A stretch of DNA of 49,671 bases from Clostridia bacterium (lineage in GTDB: Bacteria; Bacillota; Clostridia; Christensenellales; CAG-1252). Shown here one piece after another: positions 40,795 through 49,671 of this stretch. The stretch lies in assembly GCA_024685775.1 (NCBI GenBank), contig JAIKVL010000029.1, forward strand, positions 1 through 49,671, read 5' to 3'. The notes beneath the pieces are model-generated. The model ran no database searches, was not told where the DNA came from, and saw nothing but the letters and a program-made list of their open reading frames with translations. The stretch's first letter is position 1; the number at the start of each line of letters is the position of its first letter. The translations under genes and the position numbers were made by a program.

Positions 40795-41646
40795 ATGCGG
40801 GTTAAACTCCTCGTTGCCTGTCATAGCGAAAGCGAAAACGGAAAGGGGATCGCGGTGACCGTTCGGGCGGGCGCGGCGATCGCGGATAAAGAAGTCGTTT
40901 GCGATTTTTGCGACGACGAAGGCGAAAACATTTCCGCGCTGAATCCGACCTATAACGAAATGACCGTCGCCTATTGGGCGTGGAAAAACTATGCGCTTCT
41001 CGGGGATCCCGAGTACGTCGGGCTGATGCATTATCGCCGCTATTTTTATTTCGACGCGCGCATTCGAGACGCGGTCCTGCGCACCGACGTTCCGAAAGAA
41101 AGATTTGCGGAAAAAGCGAAGTTATCCGAAGAATACGCGGAACTTTTATTGAGCCACTGCGACTTCATCGCGCCGCGTCCCGCGCGCCGTCGTTCGGTGG
41201 AAAAGCAGTACGCGCTCCTTCACGACAAAAGGGATCTCGACCTCGTCAAAGAGATTATAAAGGATCTCTCACCCGAATATCTCGAAGCGGCGGAAACTTA
41301 TTTCAAAGGGAAAGATTGCTTCTTTTTCAATATGTTCGTTTTGCCGAAAGAACTCTTTTTCCGCTATGCGGAATTCGTCTTCCCGATCCTCGCGGAATTT
41401 CAAAAAAGAAAGGACGGGGACGGACGGCTTTTTATTTCCGAAAGATTGACGGGCGTCTTTTTCGAGAAGCTTTTGCTCGAAGGCAAAAAGGCGACCTATC
41501 TCCCCATTCTCTATCGCGAGGGTCGAGGCGAAAACCGATTCCGCGTCTTCAAAAACGAGTGGAGAACGAGTAAGGGGATCAAAGCGAAGGCGCTGAGTTT
41601 TCGAAGACTGATCGCCTTTCGGCGGCATGAAAGCAGGAGGATATGA
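40795..41646 (+). CDS. DUF4422 domain glycosyltransferase
   Basis: The protein has 283 residues. The DUF4422 pattern is plain: CHSESENG, DEGENISALNPTYNEMTVAYWAWKN in outline, GLMHYRRYF and near the end ISERLTGVFF. Proteins with this domain are found in capsule and exopolysaccharide loci and are thought to be glycosyltransferases. It follows the phosphoglycosyltransferase fusion after three bases with GGAGG, so it likely adds a later sugar of the same repeat unit. The basic C-terminus could touch the membrane. The donor and linkage are unknown. Confidence 0.86.
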   Translation: MRVKLLVACHSESENGKGIAVTVRAGAAIADKEVVCDFCDDEGENISALNPTYNEMTVAYWAWKNYALLGDPEYVGLMHYRRYFYFDARIRDAVLRTDVPKERFAEKAKLSEEYAELLLSHCDFIAPRPARRRSVEKQYALLHDKRDLDLVKEIIKDLSPEYLEAAETYFKGKDCFFFNMFVLPKELFFRYAEFVFPILAEFQKRKDGDGRLFISERLTGVFFEKLLLEGKKATYLPILYREGRGENRFRVFKNEWRTSKGIKAKALSFRRLIAFRRHESRRI

Positions 41647-41647
41647 T

Positions 41648-42466
41648 ATGAACGCGTTCGATAAAGTCAGAGAATCCGTAAAGAGCGTTCGGGCGATCAC
41701 TTCGTTCGAGCCGGAGATCGCGCTCGTCCTCGGAAGCGGACTCGGATCTTTCGCGGATGAGATCGAAGTCGAGACGGTGATTCCCTCGGACAAGATCGCT
41801 TTTTATCCGGGAAGCACGGTCAGCGGGCATAAAGGAAATCTCGTCTTCGGGCGAGTCGAAGGGAAAAAGGTCGTGATTCAGCAGGGGCGCGCGCATTATT
41901 ACGAGGGCTACGCGCCGGACGAGGTCGTCTTACCCGTCCGATTGATGGGCGCGCTCGGCGCGAAAAAGGTGATTCTGACGAACGCGGCAGGCGGCGTCAA
42001 TCCCGCGTTTCACGGCGGAGATTTTATGCTGATTACGGGGCAGATCGCGCAATTCGTCCCCTCTCCGCTTCGCGGGGAGAACGACGAAAGTTTCGGCGCG
42101 CGTTTTCCCGATATGAGCGAGATCTATTCGCGCCGTTTGATTGAAAAAGCCGAAGCGGCGGCGAAAAGGATCGGCGTGAAAACGCAAAAGGGCGTCTACT
42201 TGCAGGCGAGCGGTCCGAACTATGAAAGCCCCGAAGAGATCCGCGCGTTCTCCGTCCTCGGCGCGGACGCGGTCGGGATGAGCACCGCCGTCGAAGCGAT
42301 CGCGGCAAGGCATATGGGAAAGGAGATCCTCGGCGTCAGTTTGATCAGCAATATGGCGGCGGGAATCCAAAAAACGCCGTTGTCGCACGAAGAGGTGAAA
42401 GCCGCGGCGGATAAGGCGTCGAGAGACTTCGTCCGCCTCGTTCGGGAGATCGTTAAAGATATTTGA
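41648..42466 (+). CDS. punA: Purine nucleoside phosphorylase
   Basis: The protein has 272 residues of the trimeric type. The phosphate and base sites are visible: LVLGSGLGSFADE, GSTVSGHKGNLVFG, QGRAHYYEGY, LTNAAGGVNPAF, and GVYLQASGPNYESPEEIR with MSTAVEAIAA. It splits inosine and guanosine with phosphate to the free base and ribose-1-phosphate. The start at 41648 has AGGAGG eight bases upstream, one base after the DUF4422 stop. It probably shares a transcript with the glycan genes by position only. A terminator and a separate promoter follow. Confidence 0.95.
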   Translation: MNAFDKVRESVKSVRAITSFEPEIALVLGSGLGSFADEIEVETVIPSDKIAFYPGSTVSGHKGNLVFGRVEGKKVVIQQGRAHYYEGYAPDEVVLPVRLMGALGAKKVILTNAAGGVNPAFHGGDFMLITGQIAQFVPSPLRGENDESFGARFPDMSEIYSRRLIEKAEAAAKRIGVKTQKGVYLQASGPNYESPEEIRAFSVLGADAVGMSTAVEAIAARHMGKEILGVSLISNMAAGIQKTPLSHEEVKAAADKASRDFVRLVREIVKDI

Positions 42467-42472
42467 CGGAAG

Positions 42473-42515
42473 AAGGGAAAAACGCTTGCTTTTTCCCTTT
42501 TTTTAATTGTATTAT
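42473..42515 (+). terminator. Terminator after punA overlapping the guaB promoter
   Basis: AAGGGAAAAA (42473-42482) pairs with TTTTTCCCTT (42490-42499), followed by T residues. TTGCTT (42486-42491) and TATTAT (42510-42515), 18 bp apart, could be the guaB promoter; if so its -35 lies within the terminator hairpin. Confidence 0.65.
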
Positions 42516-42547
42516 TTACGTAATAAAATACGTTTAAGGAGACAATT

Positions 42548-44050
42548 ATGGCGCGTTTTTATGATGAACCTTCGAGAACCTTCGGCGAATATTTGCTCGT
42601 CCCGGGCTACTCCTCTTCGGAGTGCACCCCTGATAAAGTCAGCTTGAAAACGCCACTCGTAAAATTTAAGAAAGGCGAAACCGGCCCGATCAATCTGAAT
42701 ATTCCGATGATTTCCGCGATCATGCAATCGGTTTCGGACGATAAGCTCGCGATCGCTCTCGCGAAAGAAGGCGGAATGAGCTTTATCTTCGGTTCGCAGA
42801 GCGTGGAAAGCCAAGCGGAAATGGTTCGCAAAGTCAAGTCCTACAAAAAGGGCTACATCGTTTCCGATTCCAACTTGAAACCTTCTTCCACCTTGCAGGA
42901 CGTCCTTGATCTCAAAGAGGTCACCGGTCACAGCACGATGGCGGTCACGGAAGACGGGACTTCTTCCGGGAAACTCCTCGGTATCGTCGCAAGCCGCGAT
43001 TACAGAATCAATCACACGCCGTACGACGCGAAAGTCGAGACCTTTATGACTCCGCTCGACAAGCTCGTCACCGCCGACGAGGACACGACGCTTTCGCAGG
43101 CGAACGACATCATCTGGGCGAATAAGATCAACACTCTTCCGCTCGTCGATAAAAAGGGCAACCTCAAATATCTCGTCTTCCGCAAGGATTACGATTCCCA
43201 TAAAGAAAACGTTAACGAGCTTCTTGACAAGCATAAAGCCTATATGGTCGGCGCGGGCATCAATACCCGCGATTACGAGACCCGCGTCCCCGCTCTCGTG
43301 GAAGCCGGCGCGGATTGCTTGTGTATCGACTCGTCGGAAGGCTATTCCGATTGGCAAAAGAACACGATCAAATTCATTCGCGACAACTACGGCGACAGCG
43401 TAAAGGTCGGCGCGGGTAACGTCGTCAGCGCGGAAGGTTTCCGCTTCCTCGCGGAGTGCGGCGCGGACTTCGTCAAAATCGGTATCGGCGGCGGCTCGAT
43501 CTGCATCACGCGCGAGACCAAGGGCATCGGCCGCGGGCAGGCGACGGCGGTCATCGAAGTCGCGAAAGCGCGCGACGAGTACTTTAAGGAGACGGGAATT
43601 TACGTCCCGATCTGCTCGGACGGCGGTATCGTCCACGACTATCATCTGACCCTCGCCCTTGCGATGGGCGCGGACTTCGTGATGCTCGGAAGGTATTTCT
43701 CCCGTTTTGACGAAAGCCCGACGCAAATCGTCAAGATCAACGGGCAATATATGAAAGAATACTGGGGTGAAGGCAGCGCGAGAGCGAGGAACTGGCAACG
43801 CTACGATCTCGGCGGGAAGAAAAAAGGGCTTTCCTTCGAAGAAGGCGTGGACAGTTACGTTCCTTACGCGGGAAAACTCAAAGACGGAGTCGCCGTCACG
43901 ATCGCGAAAGTCAAAAGCACGATGTGTAACTGCGGCGCTTTGACGATCCCCGAATTGCAGGAAAAGGCGAACTTGACCGTCGTCTCCGCGACGAGTATCG
44001 TCGAGGGCGGCGCGCACGACGTCATTCGGAAAGGCAGCGCAGGGAATTGA
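42548..44050 (+). CDS. guaB: Inosine-5'-monophosphate dehydrogenase
   Basis: The protein has 500 residues. The barrel is interrupted by a CBS pair (about 105-225, [22 protein letters not shown] in outline). The catalytic cysteine lies in [20 protein letters not shown], with [12 protein letters not shown] and a long flap ([16 protein letters not shown]). It oxidises IMP to XMP with NAD, the rate-limiting step of GMP synthesis. With punA just upstream and add at 28.4-29.3 kb, the window covers much of inosine handling. The gene has AAGGAG before the ATG and a strong terminator behind it. Confidence 0.96.
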   Translation: MARFYDEPSRTFGEYLLVPGYSSSECTPDKVSLKTPLVKFKKGETGPINLNIPMISAIMQSVSDDKLAIALAKEGGMSFIFGSQSVESQAEMVRKVKSYKKGYIVSDSNLKPSSTLQDVLDLKEVTGHSTMAVTEDGTSSGKLLGIVASRDYRINHTPYDAKVETFMTPLDKLVTADEDTTLSQANDIIWANKINTLPLVDKKGNLKYLVFRKDYDSHKENVNELLDKHKAYMVGAGINTRDYETRVPALVEAGADCLCIDSSEGYSDWQKNTIKFIRDNYGDSVKVGAGNVVSAEGFRFLAECGADFVKIGIGGGSICITRETKGIGRGQATAVIEVAKARDEYFKETGIYVPICSDGGIVHDYHLTLALAMGADFVMLGRYFSRFDESPTQIVKINGQYMKEYWGEGSARARNWQRYDLGGKKKGLSFEEGVDSYVPYAGKLKDGVAVTIAKVKSTMCNCGALTIPELQEKANLTVVSATSIVEGGAHDVIRKGSAGN

Positions 44051-44083
44051 GAACGAAATAGCGTGATACTATTTGGGTTTGGA

Positions 44084-44120
44084 AATAAAAGGTTCGGATG
44101 TCTCCGAACTTTTTATTTCT
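44084..44120 (+). terminator. Rho-independent terminator after guaB
   Basis: AAAGGTTCGGA (about 44088-44099) pairs with TCCGAACTTT (44103-44112) and a T-rich tail follows. Confidence 0.88.
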
Positions 44121-44167
44121 CGATCCGCGAGACCTCGGCGCGACAGCTTGCTTGAAAATGCGAAAAG

Positions 44168-44196
44168 TTGCACTGAACGGAATAAAGTGTTATAAT
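44168..44196 (+). promoter_or_regulatory. Sigma-A promoter of the large lipoprotein gene
   Basis: TTGCAC (44168-44173) and TATAAT (44191-44196) are 17 bp apart, 46 bases before the start codon. Confidence 0.7.
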
Positions 44197-44241
44197 GAAT
44201 TTACCGCTCGAAAGCTATGCTTTCGTTAAAGAGATGGAATA

Positions 44242-47200
44242 ATGAAAAAGAAAACGCTTTTGCTTTTATGGATCTGTTTGATCGTCTGCTTTTTCGCAGC
44301 GTTTTTTTCTTGCTCGTTATTCGGCAAAAAGACGGAGGAAAAGGCGCAGTTTACGGCGGATATGGTTCGCAAACCCACCTTTGACGGCGTCTTCATTTAT
44401 ACCGGTGAACCGATCGTCTTATCCGAATGGGCGTTTGAGATCTTTTTTGACGGGTGTTTCGTCCAGAGAAAGTACTTTGAATTCGAGTATAAAGACAACA
44501 CGAACGTCGGCACGGCGACGATCATCGTCAAAGCGACGAGTGATAACCCCGTCCTCAAAGGACAAGTTGAACTTCATTTTACGATCGCTGCGTGTCCGGA
44601 TTATGAATACCACGGTGAATCGGTTGCCGAACTCAATGCGATTCTCTCCGATCCGAATATCGCTTCCGTCGAACTTTGGTCACATTTGACGGTCGAAGAG
44701 GGTGAAAAATTATACGTTCCGGAAGGGAAAGGGTTGTATTTGTCCGGCGCTTATACCTTGACCGTTTACGGCGATTTCGAGAACGACGGAAGGGTCGATG
44801 TCTCTTCGCCGTACGAGTATAACGGCGTAAAGCGAGAAGCCGTAATCTATAACAAAGGAAGAATCCTTAATCACGGAAAAATGGAATTCAAAAGCGGGGG
44901 GTTTTTGAATTCTTTCGGTTTGATCGAGAGTGACTCCGAGATCTCCGTCGGCGGAAAAGTCTGCGTGAACGACGAAAAACCTTCGTTCTTCCGTGAGCAC
45001 GATGAAGGCGTCGTCTTCGTGCGCGTGCCCGTTTCGGGAAGGTTCGTTAAGATCTCGGAAGAAAATAGGACGTGCGCTAAAGGAAAAGCTTTTTACGAGC
45101 CGCAGGTCACGCTTATGGGCGAGAAAGACGATAATTTTACCGTCGAATATCGAAATAACGATCACGCCGGCGAAGCGAGCGTTATCGTTACCCTGCGCGA
45201 AGACAGCACGGCGTATTACGGAACCGCCTCGGTCTCCTTTGAGATTTATCGGGGTTACGTCTCCGTTTCGGATTTTTCGGAACTCAAAACCTATTCGGAA
45301 AGCGGTGATTTTGTCCAATATGGAATTATGAATTTGACGATCGGCGAAGGTGAAACCTTTTCTTTGAAGCCCGAAGAAACTTTGACGGTCGGGGATCGAC
45401 TTACCGTAAGCGGTACGCTTGAAAATGCGGGAACGATTTTAGTCAGAAAGAATCAAACGGTGATCCAAGGCGTTTTTAGGAATTCGGCGAACGCTTCTTT
45501 TACGGCAGAGGACGGTTTGCGCTTCGAGGGATCGTCCGCATCCGTAAACGAAGGGAGCATTCTTTCTAAGGGAACTTTGACCCTTAGCGGCTGTTTTGAA
45601 AATCGGGAAAGCGGATCGCTCGAATCAAAAATGTCGTGCGGTCAATACGGCTCCGTCGAAAACGCAGGTTCGATCACACTTCAAGGCGAGGCTCATTTCT
45701 ACGCTTCGTCGACGCTCCGTAACGCAGGCGGTTTGATCGATATGAAAAAGAACTCCGTTTTTTACGATATGAACGTAGTCAATACCGGAAAGATCGTAAA
45801 CGGAGGCGATCTCGTCTGTTTAAAACTGACGCGCTTTGAAAACATCCCGAACGGTTTCGATAATGAAAACGGATGTATTTGGACGTTCGATCCTTTTCCT
45901 TACGTTACGAAAAACGTGACCATCCGAAAGTATCTGACGGACGAATCCGTCGATTTCTCTCCCGAATATACCGAAATCTTTTACGACGGAACGAGAAAAG
46001 AGCCCAAGTTTACGGTGAACGGTGAAAATATTCCACAAGATGAATATTCAAAAAGTGCAGTATATCTCGATCGAACCGATGCGAACCTGTATCTCAATGA
46101 GCCGGGGACTGTCGAAGTAAAGATACGGATCAAAACGAATTATTCGAAATATGCGGGCGAATATTCGTTTACCTACGTCATTAAACGCGCTACGATCGAA
46201 GTCTCGAATTATTCCGAATTGAGCAGAGTGCTTTTGAGAGAAGGATACGACAAAATCTATTTGACGGACGATATCGTTTTCCCCGTTTACGGGGATTGTT
46301 ATCTGCGTCCGGATACCGCGCTGTACTTAAACGGGCATTCGATCGTTTTCGGCAGAACGTTCGATAATTACGGGACAATCGTCTCCGATTCGCCTCTTCC
46401 GACCGATTACGCACCTAAGAAAGATACCGCCGCGATCGTTATTCTTTCCGGAACTACGTTCAGGAATTTCGGTTCGATCCAAAATGATAACTTCCTTTAC
46501 GCCGAGGGCGGATCGATTTTCCAAGCGAATGCGAAAGAAAGTTCGGCGGTAGAAGGCGGCGCCGTCGTCAATAACGGATTGATCTATGCGAATAACGAGT
46601 TGACCGCCACGGGAGAGGGGCGGGCGTACGTCCGAAAAGCCGTCTCCGAAATCGCGTCGACGTTTACGATCGCCGAATCGGTTTATACGGGTTCTCCTCT
46701 TTTCCCCGAGGTGGTCTGCCTTTACGGCGGCGAACCGATGGATGCTTCGCGCTTCGAATTGTCGTATTCCGATAACGTAAACGCGGGAACGGGGCTCGTT
46801 ACGGTCAAAGTTGCGGACGAATTCGACGAGACGCTGTACGGTTCGACCGAATTGTCTTTCCTCATCGCGCGCGCCGAGTTCAAAGTCCCCTCCTTCGGGC
46901 ATCTTCGTCTCGCCGCGCAAAACGTGAATTACGAAAGGATCTTCTTGGATAGCCCGATCGAAGTCATCGAAAACGTTACGCTTTCGGAAGCGCAGACCCT
47001 CGATATCGGTCCGTGGGCGCTTTCGTTCGCGCAAGGGTGCTCCTTGACGATGGGTAAGGATTGCCGTTTGATCGTCGAGGCAGACACGAAAGAGCGGTTT
47101 ATGCAATACGTTTACGTCGCGGACGAGATCACGTTGACCGCCGATCTCGCGGATCGGATCGAGATCTTATTCTATCCGTTTGGCACAGCCGGAATCGAAG

Positions 47201-47904
47201 GGGGAAATCTCCGTTCGACCGTCGTCCATACGAACGGTCATAGTTTCTTGGGCGGGCTCACGTTCAGTAACACGATATTACAGGATTTCTCGATCGAATT
47301 CGAGAATTCTTCCGACGCGGTGAGTAAGATCGGCACCGAAGTCGGAGGCTACGCTTTGGATATCGGATCTTGCACCAAACCCACGAGTTTCTCTATGCGG
47401 AATCTTACGGTTTACGGTTGCAGCGTCAGCGGTGAATTGGTGGAAGAATTCTGTTTTTCGGCGGATGGTTGCGAATTTCTAGCATCGCGCGAAACGCAAG
47501 AGGCTTATGCGATCAAGATTTGGTCGACTTCCGGAGGAGGTTTTCGCGGGACGTTTAACGATTGCGTTTTCGACGGGGCAAACGGTTTTTATGTAAATAA
47601 GAGCGCAGGGTACGATCGCGATACCCAAAAAGTGCTTCCCGGGATTTTCCTCGATCATTGCGCGATCCGCGCCTACGGTCCGGTCGACAACTATCGCCAG
47701 CAGTACGGAAACGCGATCATTTTGGATCGAAGTAATGGGCTTGGGAGAATCGCCTTAAAGATGACGGCTTCGAGTGTGTACAGTCAAAACGGAAACGCGA
47801 TCCGATTGCTCGGCACGGGGAACTTTTATCCCGACTTCGATTCGGACACGACCTTTGAATTCCCCCAAGGTCGATCCCGAATGCTTTGGGATTCCACCAC
47901 CTAA
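44242..47904 (+). CDS. Very large modular surface lipoprotein, Ig-like plus beta-helix repeats
   Basis: The protein has 1220 residues. A signal peptide ends at a lipobox with C24 (AFFSC). Four units follow, each an Ig-like module and then a parallel beta-helix section. The Ig-like modules are at about 36-112, 266-335, 557-644 and 800-873. The common pattern of a module is YTG-x-P-x-V, later Y-DN-N-x-G-x-A-x-V-x-V and Y-G-x-x-x-x-x-F-x-I. The helix sections open with a SFSELxx-like strand and carry many N-x-G-x-I turns. Units are diverged, so the duplication is old. It is probably an outer-surface stalk or adhesin, or a structural protein of the envelope or spore. There is no LPXTG or membrane end. 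Neighbours give no clue to its function. Confidence 0.82.
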   Translation: MKKKTLLLLWICLIVCFFAAFFSCSLFGKKTEEKAQFTADMVRKPTFDGVFIYTGEPIVLSEWAFEIFFDGCFVQRKYFEFEYKDNTNVGTATIIVKATSDNPVLKGQVELHFTIAACPDYEYHGESVAELNAILSDPNIASVELWSHLTVEEGEKLYVPEGKGLYLSGAYTLTVYGDFENDGRVDVSSPYEYNGVKREAVIYNKGRILNHGKMEFKSGGFLNSFGLIESDSEISVGGKVCVNDEKPSFFREHDEGVVFVRVPVSGRFVKISEENRTCAKGKAFYEPQVTLMGEKDDNFTVEYRNNDHAGEASVIVTLREDSTAYYGTASVSFEIYRGYVSVSDFSELKTYSESGDFVQYGIMNLTIGEGETFSLKPEETLTVGDRLTVSGTLENAGTILVRKNQTVIQGVFRNSANASFTAEDGLRFEGSSASVNEGSILSKGTLTLSGCFENRESGSLESKMSCGQYGSVENAGSITLQGEAHFYASSTLRNAGGLIDMKKNSVFYDMNVVNTGKIVNGGDLVCLKLTRFENIPNGFDNENGCIWTFDPFPYVTKNVTIRKYLTDESVDFSPEYTEIFYDGTRKEPKFTVNGENIPQDEYSKSAVYLDRTDANLYLNEPGTVEVKIRIKTNYSKYAGEYSFTYVIKRATIEVSNYSELSRVLLREGYDKIYLTDDIVFPVYGDCYLRPDTALYLNGHSIVFGRTFDNYGTIVSDSPLPTDYAPKKDTAAIVILSGTTFRNFGSIQNDNFLYAEGGSIFQANAKESSAVEGGAVVNNGLIYANNELTATGEGRAYVRKAVSEIASTFTIAESVYTGSPLFPEVVCLYGGEPMDASRFELSYSDNVNAGTGLVTVKVADEFDETLYGSTELSFLIARAEFKVPSFGHLRLAAQNVNYERIFLDSPIEVIENVTLSEAQTLDIGPWALSFAQGCSLTMGKDCRLIVEADTKERFMQYVYVADEITLTADLADRIEILFYPFGTAGIEGGNLRSTVVHTNGHSFLGGLTFSNTILQDFSIEFENSSDAVSKIGTEVGGYALDIGSCTKPTSFSMRNLTVYGCSVSGELVEEFCFSADGCEFLASRETQEAYAIKIWSTSGGGFRGTFNDCVFDGANGFYVNKSAGYDRDTQKVLPGIFLDHCAIRAYGPVDNYRQQYGNAIILDRSNGLGRIALKMTASSVYSQNGNAIRLLGTGNFYPDFDSDTTFEFPQGRSRMLWDSTT

Positions 47905-47911
47905 AAAATCC

Positions 47912-47940
47912 TTGCCTTTTGCGCGCGTTATGTATATAAT
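47912..47940 (+). promoter_or_regulatory. Sigma-A promoter of the LysR gene
   Basis: TTGCCT (47912-47917) and TATAAT (47935-47940) are 17 bp apart; GGGGAGG at 47959-47965 precedes the start at 47974. Confidence 0.7.
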
Positions 47941-47973
47941 TCTTTATAGACATTAAACGGGGAGGTGCGCAAG

Positions 47974-48870
47974 ATGGTCAAATTGGAATTTTACAGAGTC
48001 TTTTACGTCGTCGCGAAGACGGGTAATCTTTCCAAAGCTTCGAAAGAGCTTTTTATTTCGCAACCCGCCGTTTCTTATGGGATCAAGCAACTCGAAGAGC
48101 AGCTCGGCGGCAGGCTTTTCGTCCGCACCGCGAAGGGAATGGAGCTGACTCCCGAAGGAAAAATGATCTATTCCTACGTTTCCCGCGCCTACGACGAACT
48201 CACTGCAGCCGAAAATAAGTTTTCTCAAATGCGCGCCCTCGAAGAAGGGACGGTCCATATCGGCGCGTCCGATACCGTCAGCAAATATTTTCTTTTGCCG
48301 CGCCTCGAAGGTTTCCGCAAAAACTATCCGAAGATCACGATCAAGATCACGAACCGCACGACGGATGAGCTCGTCGCTTTGCTCAAAGCGGGCAAGGTCG
48401 ATATCGGGTTTATCAATCAATCCGAAGGGAAGGAAAAGCCCGGATTGGATCTCGTCTCCTGCGCGGAGATCGGCGAATGCTTCGTCGCGAAAAAAGGAGA
48501 GAGTTTTTCTCATCCGTTATCCGTTGGCGAGCTTACCGCGCTCCCTTTGATCGTCCTTGAAGACAAAGCCAGCACGCGCCGCGCCGTGGAAAAGGCGATC
48601 GAGGTCGCAGGGGGGACGCTTTCTCCCGCTTTCGAGCTTTGCAGCGTGGATCTCATCGCGGATTGCGTCAAAGCGGGTCTCGGGGTCGGATGCATTACGA
48701 AAGAGTATTTCGAAAAAGACATCGCGTCGGGCGCTTTGACGGAAGTTCCGCTCGCGTTCCCGCTCCCGCGCCGCTCGATCTCGATGGCGACGCTTTCGGG
48801 AATGCCGCCTTCTTTCGCGACGCAGAAACTCAAAGAATATTTCGAAACATTCGCGCAAAACGCGCGTTAA
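47974..48870 (+). CDS. LysR family transcriptional regulator
   Basis: The protein has 298 residues. The N-terminal winged helix is typical ([44 protein letters not shown] in outline). A periplasmic-binding-like effector domain of about 205 residues follows, with [16 protein letters not shown] at its start and GLGVGCI near its end. The effector is unknown. LysR proteins often regulate a gene on the opposite strand, but here nothing is divergent; the large lipoprotein gene lies upstream in the same direction and alaS follows. The ATG at 47974 is preferred over the in-frame GTG at 47965 because that GTG overlaps the Shine-Dalgarno. Confidence 0.92.
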   Translation: MVKLEFYRVFYVVAKTGNLSKASKELFISQPAVSYGIKQLEEQLGGRLFVRTAKGMELTPEGKMIYSYVSRAYDELTAAENKFSQMRALEEGTVHIGASDTVSKYFLLPRLEGFRKNYPKITIKITNRTTDELVALLKAGKVDIGFINQSEGKEKPGLDLVSCAEIGECFVAKKGESFSHPLSVGELTALPLIVLEDKASTRRAVEKAIEVAGGTLSPAFELCSVDLIADCVKAGLGVGCITKEYFEKDIASGALTEVPLAFPLPRRSISMATLSGMPPSFATQKLKEYFETFAQNAR

Positions 48871-48893
48871 AACTAAAAAAGGAAGTCATTTTT

Positions 48894-49671
48894 ATGGATT
48901 CGATCACGTTACGCAAACTTTATCTTGACTTTTTTAAGGAAAGAGGACACGCCGTTATTTCGGGCGCTTCCCTGATCCCGGAAAACGATCCTACCGTCCT
49001 GTTTACGACGGCGGGTATGCACCCCCTCGTCCCCTATCTCTGCGGTGAAAAGCACCCGCAGGGCACCCGCCTGACGGACGTCCAAAAATGCGTCCGTACC
49101 GGCGATATCGACGAAGTCGGCGACGCCACGCACTGCACCTTCTTCGAGATGCTCGGAAACTGGTCGCTCGGCGATTATTTCAAAAAGGAAGCGATCTCTT
49201 GGAGCTATGAATTCCTGACGAAAGTTTTGAAGATCGACGTAACCCGTCTTGCGGTTTCCGTCTTCGCGGGCGACGAGACCGCCCCGCGCGACAGCGAAGC
49301 GGCTTCCATTTGGGAAAGATGCGGCATTCCGAAGGACAGAATCTTCTATCTCCCGAAGAAAAATAACTGGTGGGGACCCGCGGGTCAGACCGGACCTTGC
49401 GGCACCGATACCGAGATGTTTATCGACACGGGCAAGCCCAAATGCTCCGAAGAATGCTCTCCGGCTTGCGATTGCGGCAAGTATATCGAGATCTGGAACG
49501 ACGTCTTCATGCAGTACAATAAGCAGGCGGACGGCAGTTTCGCTCCCCTCGCGCAGAAGAACGTGGATACCGGTATGGGTCTCGAGCGCACCCTTTGTAT
49601 CCTGAATGGATACAAGTCCGTCTATGAGACCGACCTCTTTGAGGATGGGATCAAGAAGCTCGAGGAGCTCT
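48894..49671 (+). CDS. alaS: Alanyl-tRNA synthetase, N-terminal part
   Basis: The frame is open to the right edge, so only about 259 residues of the catalytic domain are present. The N-terminal [14 protein letters not shown], then [26 protein letters not shown] and [17 protein letters not shown] (class II motif region), fit Ala[18 protein letters not shown] and the cysteine-bearing insertion [15 protein letters not shown] follow, a form typical of the shorter clostridial branch. It charges tRNA-Ala. AAGGAAG precedes the start. The gap to the LysR gene is only 23 bases, and I see no T-box leader there, so cotranscription with the regulator is likely. Confidence 0.93.
   Translation, partial: MDSITLRKLYLDFFKERGHAVISGASLIPENDPTVLFTTAGMHPLVPYLCGEKHPQGTRLTDVQKCVRTGDIDEVGDATHCTFFEMLGNWSLGDYFKKEAISWSYEFLTKVLKIDVTRLAVSVFAGDETAPRDSEAASIWERCGIPKDRIFYLPKKNNWWGPAGQTGPCGTDTEMFIDTGKPKCSEECSPACDCGKYIEIWNDVFMQYNKQADGSFAPLAQKNVDTGMGLERTLCILNGYKSVYETDLFEDGIKKLEEL

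Noticed and set aside
42512-44017. Minus-strand frame of 501 residues opposite guaB
   Set aside because: IMP dehydrogenase on the plus strand is certain; the opposite frame has no motif or ribosome site.
48871-48893. T-box leader for alaS
   Set aside because: Only 23 bases separate it from the LysR gene, far too short for a T-box.

Overview
The window looks like chromosomal DNA of an endospore-forming, so far unnamed member of the Clostridia (Bacillota). Sporulation genes are spread across it (a SpoIVFB-type protease, SpoVT, SpoVB, CotH, a SpoIIQ-like LytM protein and a 492-residue SpoIVA). Vegetative promoters are of the TTGACA/TATAAT kind, gene order is typical of Clostridia, and there is a galactofuranosyltransferase-type surface glycan locus. 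By eye the GC content is a little above 50 percent, with strong use of GCG, CGC and GAC codons. I found no tRNA, rRNA, CRISPR array, insertion sequence or prophage gene.

Layout. 1-3837: the end of an unknown, possibly MinE-like gene, a 61-residue membrane protein coupled to a SpoIVFB-type protease, and the TIGR03960/TIGR03936 radical SAM pair. 3841-5688: an MFS/SLC45-like carrier with a long extra loop. 5689-10135: a more AT-rich accessory block holding a double SnoaL-like protein and an operon of an Rrf2 regulator, a PNPOx-fold flavoprotein, a hexapeptide acetyltransferase, a zinc-type macrodomain and a class M sirtuin. Copies of the same palindromic repeat bound this block on both sides. 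10303-13938: a glutamate-5-kinase-like enzyme and a YdjI/YdjG-like membrane-stress pair. 14052-19557: spoVT-spoVB-mazG-dus-cotH in one overlapping run. 19658-23306: pgk-tpiA-gpmI. 23493-24134 (minus): the SpoIIQ-like protein. 24275-29336: a TIM-barrel isomerase followed by aroB, an aroE-aroK fusion, aroQ, a YfcE-type phosphodiesterase and adenosine deaminase. 29427-31844: a three-repeat acidic protein of unknown function. 31976-33454: spoIVA. 33498-41646: a surface-glycan region with a TagGH/Wzm-Wzt exporter, galU, a GlfT2-like transferase, a lipid kinase, a phosphoglycosyltransferase-GT4 fusion and a DUF4422 protein. 41648-44050: purine salvage (punA, guaB). 44242-47904: a 1220-residue modular lipoprotein. 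47974-49671: a LysR regulator and the start of alaS.

How the genes fit together. Most of the window is housekeeping plus sporulation. The accessory block is the most unusual part. It pairs a protein-ADP-ribosylating type of sirtuin with the macrodomain expected to remove the mark, but the lipoylation partners (GcvH-L, LplA2) known from the Staphylococcus and Streptococcus versions are absent. Two promoters in the block share an identical 15-bp element at the same distance from the -35 box, and one has an almost perfect 13-bp inverted repeat over its -10. Both suit control by the Rrf2 protein encoded there. A second unusual signal is a family of about 100-bp elements placed just after stop codons. 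Their stems differ in sequence from copy to copy but stay self-complementary.
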